Shown here: positions 39,432-46,079 of the stretch, one piece after another
Numbering within the stretch: position 1 is the first letter of the stretch
How the letters are laid out: each line of letters opens with the position of its first letter
Assembly: GCA_015069425.1 (NCBI GenBank)
Contig: SVIP01000007.1
Location: forward strand, 1 to 46,079
Source of the DNA: Clostridiales bacterium
Lineage (GTDB): Bacteria > Bacillota > Clostridia > Christensenellales > Borkfalkiaceae
Length of the DNA: 46,079 nucleotides
Direction of reading: 5' to 3'
Made by a program: the position numbers and the translations under genes
Notes under the pieces: model-generated
Database searches by the model: none
Told to the model about the DNA's origin: nothing
The model's input: only the letters and a program-made list of their open reading frames with translations

Positions 39432-39959
39432 ATGGAAGAAAACATTAAAACAAAAGACTTAGTAAAGGCTTTTTTTGAACCTTTGCTACAAATGGCATTT
39501 GTTAAAAACAGCAAAGATGAAGAAAAAAAAGACGAAGTTAAAAACGAAGATGTCGATAAAAGAAAACTTATCGACGAAGTTGCAGGGATTATGAAATCCG
39601 CAGGTTGTGATGATGAAGTAATCAGAACCGCAATAGGAAAAATGGAGCGTATCGGCTATGACAAATCAGAAGCAGGCACAGCCGATAACAAAAAAGTCAA
39701 AAATGAAGACAAAAAAGAAGATGAAGACGTTAAAAACAAAAAGGTAAAAAACGAAGACGAAAAAGATAAAGAAAAAGTTGAAGACCTTAAAGAAGACGTT
39801 AAAGAAGACATCAAAAACAAATGTAAAAATTCGGTAGAAAACGCAAAAACCGATTACTACGCAAAACTAAACGAAATATATAATTCAACGACTGCTTCAA
39901 AAGGTCAAAAACAACTTTTGACAAGAGAAGAAAGACTTGAAGACGGCAATAGATTTTAA
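39432..39959 (+). CDS. Scaffold-like protein
   Basis: A 175-aa, extremely charged, helical protein with Lys/Glu/Asp repeats such as DEEKKDEVKNEDVDKRKLID and KEDVKEDIKNKCKNSVENAK. Its composition, size and place just before the cement and capsid genes fit a capsid scaffold. No sequence family is recognised. Confidence 0.65.
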   Translation: MEENIKTKDLVKAFFEPLLQMAFVKNSKDEEKKDEVKNEDVDKRKLIDEVAGIMKSAGCDDEVIRTAIGKMERIGYDKSEAGTADNKKVKNEDKKEDEDVKNKKVKNEDEKDKEKVEDLKEDVKEDIKNKCKNSVENAKTDYYAKLNEIYNSTTASKGQKQLLTREERLEDGNRF

Positions 39960-39979
39960 TTTTGAAAGGAAATACTAAT

Positions 39980-40447
39980 ATGACAGCTTTACAACTTAAT
40001 GATTTAAAAATCACACCGAGAGACGGCGCTTATGTATATATGCCAAACGTTCCTCAACCGCATAATGTAATTGTATCACCTAATCAGGCAACCGCACTTA
40101 AAGCAGGCGACATTGTAACGCTTGACACGACAGTAGCTAACGCTCATTGTCCCGTTGTTAAAAAAGCGGCAGTTAATGACCCGATTTTCGGTGTTATTCC
40201 TTATGACGTAAGAAAAAATGCTTATGTTGCAAACGAAAAAACACAAGTGGCTATTGAAGGAAGCTATATTTACAAAACCGCAGCCGCTTCGATTACGCAG
40301 GGTGCTAAATTATACTTTGACGTTAACGGACAAGTAACATCATCAGCAACCGCAGGGAACTCTATTTTAGGCGTTGCAAACACTTCCGCTGCCGCAAAAG
40401 ATGATTTTGTTCAGGTAAAACTACATTTTGAAACTACTTCAGCTTAA
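39980..40447 (+). CDS. Capsid cement/decoration protein (DUF2190/Gp24-like)
   Basis: A 155-aa protein from ATG 39980 behind GAAAGG. The beta-barrel pattern NQATALKAGDIVTLDTTVAN, DPIFGVIPYD and VAIEGSYIYKTAAASITQGA is typical of small phage cement proteins directly before the major capsid gene. It would stabilise the capsid. Confidence 0.7.
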   Translation: MTALQLNDLKITPRDGAYVYMPNVPQPHNVIVSPNQATALKAGDIVTLDTTVANAHCPVVKKAAVNDPIFGVIPYDVRKNAYVANEKTQVAIEGSYIYKTAAASITQGAKLYFDVNGQVTSSATAGNSILGVANTSAAAKDDFVQVKLHFETTSA

Positions 40448-40464
40448 TTATAGGAGACAAAATA

Positions 40465-41484
40465 ATGACTAAAGAAAATATGATTGGCGCTTTTACTCTC
40501 GACCAATTCAAACAAAAAATGAGAGTTAATAATGCTAATGAAGCATTAACAAACCCGGGTTTTGAAACTCAAATCACTTCAACAACTCAGGTAATTACTA
40601 AGGTTCTTGAAACAAACTATTACGAATTAAACGGTCAAAAATTATCTGATTTTACCCCGATTGAAACAGGTATGGGAGCATTTAAAACCGACCTTACTCA
40701 ATACGCTACAAAAGCACAGGGAATAGATTTTAAGGCTTGCTTAATTAATCCTACATCAGGAGCGTTTAACCTGGATGGACAAACCGATATTGAAATCGGC
40801 GAAGAAACTTATCCTAATAACTTCTTTAGAGATACTTATACCGTAACTAAAGAAGGCGCTGAAATCGCAGCAAGAAATATTATCCCTCTTGACCTTGTCG
40901 GCGCAAAAGAAAGAGCAAGAAAGAAAAAATTTGATTTAGGCTTACAAGAAGCTTGGTTTTTAGGACTTGATGACGGGCGTTCTTACGGTCTTTTGAATCA
41001 ACCCTCTGCCGTTGTTGATACATCGACTTTAAACGGTAAAAACTTATCAGCTATGACAGATGATGAATTTGCTACATTTATTGCAACAATCAGAGCATAT
41101 TATGATAACATAACAAATTCAACGGCTATGTTTGACCGCTTAATGCTTCCTCAACAGGAATATTTCAAACTTGATAAAGTATTTGGACAATTCGGCTTAT
41201 CAAGAAGAAGTATTTTAGACGACGTATTAAAAGAAGCAGGCGGTAAAATCGTTTATACCCGTTATAACACAACAGCAGGTACAGGCGGAGGTGCTAGATA
41301 CGCACTTTATAAATATGACCCTGATTATATTGAAGGTTATTTACCTCTTGAATATACTCCATATCCTTTATTCCCGATTAACGATTTAGATATGGTTTCT
41401 CAATGTATGGCTCAATTTGTAACACCGCAGGTCAAACGCAAAAATATTCTTGTTTATCTTGACGTTGTTGCTCCTTCAACATAG
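40465..41484 (+). CDS. Major capsid protein (DUF2184-like)
   Basis: A 339-aa HK97-fold capsid protein. It contains GFETQITSTTQVITKVLETN, VGAKERARKKKFDLGLQEAW, LDDGRSYGLLNQP and a long E/A-loop region with PQQEYFKLDKVFGQFGLSRR, fitting the DUF2184 family. Neighbouring cement and head-completion genes agree. The likely terminator hairpin follows at 41519. Confidence 0.85.
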   Translation: MTKENMIGAFTLDQFKQKMRVNNANEALTNPGFETQITSTTQVITKVLETNYYELNGQKLSDFTPIETGMGAFKTDLTQYATKAQGIDFKACLINPTSGAFNLDGQTDIEIGEETYPNNFFRDTYTVTKEGAEIAARNIIPLDLVGAKERARKKKFDLGLQEAWFLGLDDGRSYGLLNQPSAVVDTSTLNGKNLSAMTDDEFATFIATIRAYYDNITNSTAMFDRLMLPQQEYFKLDKVFGQFGLSRRSILDDVLKEAGGKIVYTRYNTTAGTGGGARYALYKYDPDYIEGYLPLEYTPYPLFPINDLDMVSQCMAQFVTPQVKRKNILVYLDVVAPST

Positions 41485-41518
41485 TTTATTCTCCTCTGAA
41501 AGTAAACTGCATCAAGTC

Positions 41519-41550
41519 GGAAGCGGATTAAACCGCTTCCGTACTTTTAA
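41519..41550 (+). terminator. Hairpin after major capsid gene
   Basis: Perfect stem GGAAGCGG-ATTAAA-CCGCTTCC followed by GTACTTTT. It may partly terminate, giving more capsid than downstream messages. Confidence 0.65.
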
Positions 41551-41573
41551 AATTATAGAAAGGAAACGAAAAA

Positions 41574-41822
41574 ATGATTACTCTTAAAAATAATTCAAAA
41601 GCAACTTATATTCACGGCGATTTTAAACTTTTACCCGATGAAGTTATTTCAGTTCCCGATGAAGTCGGAAAAATTTGGCTTTTAGCTGAAAATGTTGTTG
41701 AATATAAAGACCCTGCGGAAGCAAAAAAAGAACAGGCAGAGCTTAAAAAAGAAAACGAAGCTCTTAAAAAAGAAATTGAAAAATTAAAAGTAACAAAAAA
41801 AAGAAACCAAAAAAACATCTAA
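41574..41822 (+). CDS. Small coiled-coil head protein
   Basis: An 82-aa protein: a short beta N-terminus (LKNNSKATYIHGDFKLLPDE) followed by a Lys/Glu coiled coil (AEAKKEQAELKKENEALKKE). Ribosome site AAAGG. It lies between capsid and neck genes; possibly a head-fibre or accessory protein, by position. Confidence 0.55.
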   Translation: MITLKNNSKATYIHGDFKLLPDEVISVPDEVGKIWLLAENVVEYKDPAEAKKEQAELKKENEALKKEIEKLKVTKKRNQKNI

Positions 41823-41836
41823 AAAAAGGTAATAAA

Positions 41837-42391
41837 ATGCTAGCTTACACGACAGAAGAATTTAAAGCACAATTCCCACGTTTCAGCCCGATGTATCTGC
41901 CTGTTTATATTTTGGGAAATACATATTTTCAGGGAGAGGTTGTTTATTACGGTAATTTATTTTATAAATGTAAAGTTCTTAATACAACAGACGACCCGAC
42001 AAATACGAATGATTGGGAATTGATTGACGATAGCATTTTAAATTATACGAATGATACCGATATAGAAGAAGCTATACAGGAAGCAAGTATCAATTTTAAT
42101 CCCGGTTTGTTTGAAGATTGCAACAAAGCAAGAGCGGCTTTCGGTATGCTTGTTGCTCATTATCTTACGGTTGATTTTAATAACGCGCTTGGAAATAACC
42201 AGGTCGGGATTATGACATCAAAAAGTGTCGGCTCTGTTTCACAAGGTTACAGCATTCCGACGTGGCTAAGTTCAAATCCTGCGTTATCAGCTTATGCTAC
42301 AACAGGCTACGGAATTAAATACGCTACATTAATTCAGCCGTATTTATGCGGTCAAATAATCCTTTCAAAAGGCAAAGTTACTTATGACTAA
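41837..42391 (+). CDS. Head completion protein (DUF4054-like) with an inserted beta module
   Basis: A 184-aa protein. The head-completion fold is seen in LAYTTEEFKAQFPRFSP and later ARAAFGMLVAHYLT with GYSIPTWLSSN. Between them a module ILGNTYFQGEVVYYGNLFYK plus DDPTNTNDWELI looks like a CBM5/12-type carbohydrate-binding insert, common in fibres but unusual in a neck protein. It connects head and tail; the insert might decorate the neck. Confidence 0.65.
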   Translation: MLAYTTEEFKAQFPRFSPMYLPVYILGNTYFQGEVVYYGNLFYKCKVLNTTDDPTNTNDWELIDDSILNYTNDTDIEEAIQEASINFNPGLFEDCNKARAAFGMLVAHYLTVDFNNALGNNQVGIMTSKSVGSVSQGYSIPTWLSSNPALSAYATTGYGIKYATLIQPYLCGQIILSKGKVTYD

Positions 42392-42995
42392 CCCCGATAT
42401 ATCGCTTAAAGGAGCTGATAAAGCTTATAAAAACCTTAAAAGCGTTATGAAGCATTTAGGGCAGGAATATTCTATTAAAGTTGGTATTATAGGGGAGCAG
42501 GCAAGCCAGACACACGAAGGCAGCGGCTTAAACAATGCAACCTTAGGCGCAATTCATGAATTTGGCGCAACGGTTAATGTAACCGATAAAATGAGAAAAT
42601 ACCTTCATTTTTTAGGTATTCATTTAAAAAAAGACACGCAACAAATTGAAATACCTTCAAGACCGTTTTTAGGCACTTTATTAAATAAAGATGTCAAAGA
42701 ATATATTTATAATGCCGCTGAACTTGACGGAGACGATTTAAAACTTGATACCTTGTTAGCCGAAGAAAGAAGCGAAGCAAACGGCAGTTTTATGGAGGAT
42801 TTGGCTAATATTGTCGGCGCTAAGGCTCTTGAAATGGTACAAACCGCATTTAGTACGGGCGGTTATCCTGATAAATGGCAACCGATAAGCGAAATCACGA
42901 AAAAACAACGTTTAGGCGACCCAAACAATCCGCCTTTAACCGATACAGGCGATTTAAGAGATAGCGTTACGGTTGAAGTTAAGAGAGTTAAATAA
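42384..42995 (+). CDS. Neck/tail completion protein, gp13/HK97 gp10-like
   Basis: A 203-aa protein. It contains SIKVGIIGEQASQTHEGSGL, LGAIHEFGATVNVTDKMRKY, IPSRPFLGTLL and the ending GGYPDKWQPISEITKKQR, PPLTDTGDLRDSVTVEV, as in HK97-gp10/virion morphogenesis proteins. Overlaps both neighbours; the stop overlaps the next start as TAATG. Confidence 0.7.
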   Translation: MTNPDISLKGADKAYKNLKSVMKHLGQEYSIKVGIIGEQASQTHEGSGLNNATLGAIHEFGATVNVTDKMRKYLHFLGIHLKKDTQQIEIPSRPFLGTLLNKDVKEYIYNAAELDGDDLKLDTLLAEERSEANGSFMEDLANIVGAKALEMVQTAFSTGGYPDKWQPISEITKKQRLGDPNNPPLTDTGDLRDSVTVEVKRVK

Positions 42996-43156
42996 TGGCA
43001 AAAAAGTATAAATGTATAAACTGTAAATATTTTGTTGAAAATAAATGCGAACATAACAGTAACATTTATTTTGAACTTCAAAAAAGAACCGAAAAAAAAG
43101 TTTATAAATCTCTAAAACCAAAGACGGAGTGCGAATTTTGTTTAACCAAAAATTAA
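42995..43156 (+). CDS. Small zinc-finger-like protein
   Basis: A 53-aa ORF starting in a TAATG overlap. Two Cys pairs: YKCINCKYF and CEFCLTKN, with another Cys-His (NKCEHNSN), so one or two metal sites. Basic. Function unknown; it is a likely remnant of the neck operon just before the inserted HNH gene. Confidence 0.55.
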   Translation: MAKKYKCINCKYFVENKCEHNSNIYFELQKRTEKKVYKSLKPKTECEFCLTKN

Positions 43157-43812
43157 CAATATTGATTGGTAAGTTTTATCGGGTTTAATGCTTTTTCTTC
43201 GCTCCATCCTCTTTTTAGTCGTGCACGTATTGTACTTTGTTCAATGCCCGTTAAAGAAGACCATTCAGAAAGAGTATGAGAAACACCGTTTAAAGTAATT
43301 ATATGATTATTACGTCTGTTATTCGATTGAGTTTTCATATCTACCCATCTGCAATTTGATGGCTCATAATTTCCATTAAAATCTATTCTATCAATAGTTA
43401 AGTTTGAATTATACCCATTAGCTATTGCCCAATCATAAAAAGATTGAGGATTGTTTAACCATTCATCGCAGACTTTAATTCCACGACCACCGTAATTTTT
43501 GTAAAATTTAAAAGACATATTTAAACAGCGACTTTTTAATTTACTCCATATATTATAAAGCCTGCTATCAGTAATTTTATCTTTTTTAAAATTCGTTTCA
43601 TAAGCACGCTCTTTGCGATAACAACCACAAGAAATAATTTTATAATTAATTAATTCATTTTTTCTAACAACACACACATTTCCACAATCACATTTACATA
43701 AGTAAAAATATCTAAAACCGTTCTTTTTGCCATTATTATAATAAGATTGCTCCTTGTGGTGAAAACTCAAAACAGTAAGACGATTAAACTTTTTGCCAAT
43801 AATATCATTCAT
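43153..43812 (-). CDS. HNH homing endonuclease (CDCG/SCGC, AP2-like)
   Basis: A 219-aa free-standing endonuclease from ATG 43812, with GGGAGG 8 nt upstream. FNRLTVL, zinc site CDCGN (41-45) and SCGC (61-64), YGGRGIKVCDEWL (107-119), the catalytic area LTIDRIDFNGNYEPSNCRWV (138-157) and a C-terminal HTH-like module LSEWSSLTGIEQSTIRARLK. This is the common phage HNH mobile gene, inserted leftward in the rightward neck operon. Confidence 0.85.
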   Translation of the reverse strand: MNDIIGKKFNRLTVLSFHHKEQSYYNNGKKNGFRYFYLCKCDCGNVCVVRKNELINYKIISCGCYRKERAYETNFKKDKITDSRLYNIWSKLKSRCLNMSFKFYKNYGGRGIKVCDEWLNNPQSFYDWAIANGYNSNLTIDRIDFNGNYEPSNCRWVDMKTQSNNRRNNHIITLNGVSHTLSEWSSLTGIEQSTIRARLKRGWSEEKALNPIKLTNQYC

Positions 43813-43927
43813 AAACACTACCTCCCGATAGTCAATCCAAGTAACAATCTGTGGGCAGGCGGTTGGATATTCCGCTTTTTGCTCCGTCGAGCTATCCCAC
43901 ATAAATATAATATCAGAAAGACAAACC

Positions 43928-44329
43928 ATGTTCAACCGCAAGCTTAACTTTAATAAAAATAGAACATTGAGCCAAATAAATTTTAATTTTCCTCAAATGA
44001 GCTCAACCTTAACGGGCTGGGAAGTTCCTTTAACTCTTGTTAAAATAACTCAATCTATTGTTGAAGGCGATGCGGTCAAAACTGAAACCAAAATCAATTT
44101 TATGGGAGTTTGGCAGCCGTTAAGGGATGAACAACTGCAATTTAAACCTGAAGGACAAAGAAGCTGGGAGTGGGTTTGGATTCACGCTAAAAGCGGAACA
44201 TTAAACCTTAAAACACAAGACAAAGTTTTATTCAATTCTAAACGCTATAAAGTAATGAGCGTAAAAGATTACAGCTTAAACGGTTTTATTGAATATGAGC
44301 TTGTAAGAGATTATGAAAACAATGAGTAA
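43928..44329 (+). CDS. Head-tail joining protein
   Basis: A 133-aa protein, beta-rich (LTGWEVPLTLVKITQSIVEG; FMGVWQPLRDEQL; KSGTLNLKTQDKVLFNSKRY). The pattern and position, between completion proteins, fit a neck joining (SPP1 gp16-like) protein. The start ATG 43928 has only a weak GAAAG site. Overlaps the next gene by 17 bp. Confidence 0.6.
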   Translation: MFNRKLNFNKNRTLSQINFNFPQMSSTLTGWEVPLTLVKITQSIVEGDAVKTETKINFMGVWQPLRDEQLQFKPEGQRSWEWVWIHAKSGTLNLKTQDKVLFNSKRYKVMSVKDYSLNGFIEYELVRDYENNE

Positions 44330-44765
44330 AGCTAAACTTGCAATTTTAGGCAAACTCCCGACAAAATTCAAAGCTCCCTTTAATGACCCTGATTTTGACA
44401 TTTGGGCTTTTAATTTCCACAATGAGCAACTTCCGAGAGTTGATTTATGGGTTGATATCCATTCAAAAGGCGCGAACCCAAAGGCAACATTGACCCGTCA
44501 AAATTTTCCTTTTGACGATTGTCATAAACTTTTAGGCGGAAATTACTTTAATAATACGGCAAGCTATTTAATAGCTTTGGGAATACTCAAAGGCTACAAA
44601 GAAATACATTTATACGGCATGCGCTTTGCCGACGATAACGAAAAAAGAAAACAAGAATATCAAAACGTAAGAGAGCTTATATTTTTTGCCAAAGGCAAAG
44701 GAATAATAATTAAAGCTCCATTTGATTCCGTAATGTTTCAAATTTATCAATTATACGGCTTATGA
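44313..44765 (+). CDS. Rossmann-like phage protein, MptE/DUF115-like
   Basis: A 150-aa protein with KLAILGKLPTKFKAPFNDPD, FDIWAFNFHN, LWVDIHSKG, NNTASYLIALGILKGYKEIH and LYGMRFADDNEKRKQEYQNV. A family of this pattern occurs in neck clusters of myophages; it resembles MptE-like nucleotide-binding folds. The activity is not established. It overlaps both neighbours by 17 and 4 bp. Confidence 0.5.
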   Translation: MKTMSKAKLAILGKLPTKFKAPFNDPDFDIWAFNFHNEQLPRVDLWVDIHSKGANPKATLTRQNFPFDDCHKLLGGNYFNNTASYLIALGILKGYKEIHLYGMRFADDNEKRKQEYQNVRELIFFAKGKGIIIKAPFDSVMFQIYQLYGL

Positions 44766-45325
44766 AAAAAGAAATTGAAAAAATCTTTGTTGATTTAATA
44801 ACGCAATCTTTAAATCTGCCATTAAATTACGGGTTAGATAAAGACGGAAACGAAATACCCTGCGTAATCATTAAATCGCAAAATTTAAAATTATTTAATA
44901 CTCCAAAACTTCAAATCACGGTATCAACCGTAAGCAATAACGTCTATTCAAACCGTAAAGAATATTTTGAACAAGACGGCAATTATTATGAGAGGTTGAT
45001 GCTGAATGAACAAAGATTAATGCAAATTGATGTTTATTCAAGAAACAACGAAGCAAGAGAGAGATTTTGGGAAGTTCAAAGTGCTTTGACATCAACTTTA
45101 TCAGAGCAACTACAAGACTTATATCAATTCAGAATAGCAAAAATTTCAACAAGTAATAATTTATCAGGTCTTGACGGCGGAAGCGATATTAACCGTTTTA
45201 CAATACGTTTTAACTGCTTAACGTGGCAGGAAAAAATAAACGAAATTGATTACTATTCAACTTTTAGAACCACCGCACAAGACAACGATACTGATTTATT
45301 TACGGATTTCACAATTCAAGCATAA
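44762..45325 (+). CDS. Tail terminator/completion protein
   Basis: A 187-aa protein just before the sheath gene. LNYGLDKDGNEIPCVIIKSQ, QRLMQIDVYSRNNEARERFW and DINRFTIRFNCLTWQ fit the tail-terminator fold (a ring that ends tail polymerisation). Family not firmly placed; position supports the call. Confidence 0.6.
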   Translation: MKKEIEKIFVDLITQSLNLPLNYGLDKDGNEIPCVIIKSQNLKLFNTPKLQITVSTVSNNVYSNRKEYFEQDGNYYERLMLNEQRLMQIDVYSRNNEARERFWEVQSALTSTLSEQLQDLYQFRIAKISTSNNLSGLDGGSDINRFTIRFNCLTWQEKINEIDYYSTFRTTAQDNDTDLFTDFTIQA

Positions 45326-45347
45326 TCACAGAAAGGATTTTAAACCA

Positions 45348-46079
45348 ATGGCAACAGGTAATATTGCATTTAGCAATACTATTAATGTGTCTTTATCAAA
45401 TACTCCTTCGGGTTTAGGCGATTATAACACAAATTCGATAGTTTTGCTTTCAAATGAAACGCCGTTATCGGCTGAACCTTATATCTGGGCTGTAAATGCG
45501 CAGGATGTAATCAACGAATACGGCTCAAACTCTTTAACGGCTAAAATGGCAACAGCTCTGTTCACTCCTGCATTTAATTTAAGAACAGGGGGCGGACAGC
45601 TTTTAGTTTATCCGTATAGCGCAACAAACGCAACAAGCGCAAAAGTTACGACTGCTTCTCTTACAGCAACTCAAATCAATGCTTTTAAACTAATTTCAGA
45701 CGGCGATTTAACGGTAACAGTTGACGGTACGCAATATGTATTAACAAATCTTGATTTTACCGTAATTCAGAATATATCTGATATAGTTAAAGTTTTAAAT
45801 AATGCGGGTCTTGATTGCGATATTGAAGTTGTTAATACAAACCAAATTCAATTCACTTCAAGAAGATTAGGTGCAACAGAAAGCTCTGTATCTTTATCAG
45901 CCACATCCGCAGGAAGCGGAACGGATATATACGCAAGTTCATATCTTGACGGCGCAAATGCAACATCAACGGCTGGTACGGATGCGACAGGTACAACGAT
46001 TGCGGAAGCAGTTGCACAGGTTGATGAGTTCGCTTATGTTGGCGGCATTTTATCAACCCAAAAATGTGAAAATGAGCTT
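45348..46079 (+). CDS. Contractile tail sheath protein, N-terminal part
   Basis: First 244 codons of the sheath gene (ATG 45348, ribosome site GAAAGGA). It begins MATGNIAFSNTINVSLSNTP and has LFTPAFNLRTGGGQLLVYPY and a beta domain with EVVNTNQIQFTSRRLGATES, as in DUF3383 sheaths. The window ends in frame at Leu; bases 45954-46079 repeat 8-133, and the rest of the gene runs from there to 883. Confidence 0.85.
   Translation, partial: MATGNIAFSNTINVSLSNTPSGLGDYNTNSIVLLSNETPLSAEPYIWAVNAQDVINEYGSNSLTAKMATALFTPAFNLRTGGGQLLVYPYSATNATSAKVTTASLTATQINAFKLISDGDLTVTVDGTQYVLTNLDFTVIQNISDIVKVLNNAGLDCDIEVVNTNQIQFTSRRLGATESSVSLSATSAGSGTDIYASSYLDGANATSTAGTDATGTTIAEAVAQVDEFAYVGGILSTQKCENEL
45954..46079. repeat. 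Terminal direct repeat closing the circle (right copy)
   Basis: Right copy of the 126-nt overlap with 8-133, in frame within the sheath gene. Confidence 0.93.

Noticed and set aside
1-46079. Stop-codon recoding as in some gut phages
   Set aside because: Known families end at the expected places with TAA, TAG and TGA all used as stops; the few breaks are single-base shifts, not in-frame stops.

Overview
The window is an essentially complete, closed genome of a temperate contractile-tailed phage (myovirus morphology), opened inside the tail sheath gene. Bases 8-133 recur exactly at 45954-46079, so the molecule closes to a circle of about 45.95 kb. The DNA is AT-rich, uses the standard code with TAA favoured as stop, and has very short intergenic gaps. 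An integrase, an excisionase, a two-HTH repressor and an attP-like core matching the 3' half of a tRNA-Pro(GGG) show that it is temperate. The host cannot be named from sequence alone. Shine-Dalgarno sites, BspA-type leucine-rich tail repeats and the overall style suggest a low-GC gut bacterium; the tRNA match stops at the discriminator A with no CCA, which would fit a host that does not encode CCA.

Layout. Rightward late genes run from about 32.6 kb through the window end and on to 16.1 kb: terminase pair (32680-34489), DUF1073 portal, MuF head protein interrupted by an intein (35938-38232), DUF2213 protease/scaffold region, cement protein, DUF2184 major capsid protein (40465), neck and tail-completion genes (41837-45325), sheath (45348 to 883), tube, tail chaperones with a likely -1 frameshift, short tape measure, a compact Pam3-like baseplate (plug, hub with M15 peptidase, spike, gp25-like wedge, baseplate J, DUF2612), several tail-fibre genes, then holin-like and M15 endolysin genes. 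Leftward genes run from 28.9 kb to 16.15 kb: a ribbon-helix-helix regulator, a 60-bp-repeat solenoid protein, small early proteins, a RecE-like exonuclease with a Rad52-like annealing protein, a replication-initiator-like gene, many small ORFs, excisionase, integrase and a beta-class DNA methyltransferase. Between 28.9 and 32.3 kb lies a lysogeny/accessory island: repressor, small membrane proteins, a superinfection-immunity-like protein, a zinc-ribbon membrane protein and a secreted PD-(D/E)XK-like protein.

The most unusual element is at 37075-38046. The MuF intein (324 codons, plus strand) contains, wholly on the opposite strand and in exact codon register, a 302-aa gene that looks like an HTH plus Vsr-like homing endonuclease. 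It has its own Shine-Dalgarno site and a near-consensus sigma70-type promoter buried in the intein C-terminal splice junction. Intein endonucleases are normally fused in the same frame, so this is an antisense-nested 'two-strand' homing element.

A second candidate is a roughly 500-nt, hairpin-rich, plus-strand transcript at about 28085-28604 ending in a strong terminator between leftward genes; it may be a large ornate phage RNA. Three genes (methyltransferase, replication protein, a small membrane protein) each appear broken by a single-base indel at a homopolymer, which is either real variation or an assembly error pattern.
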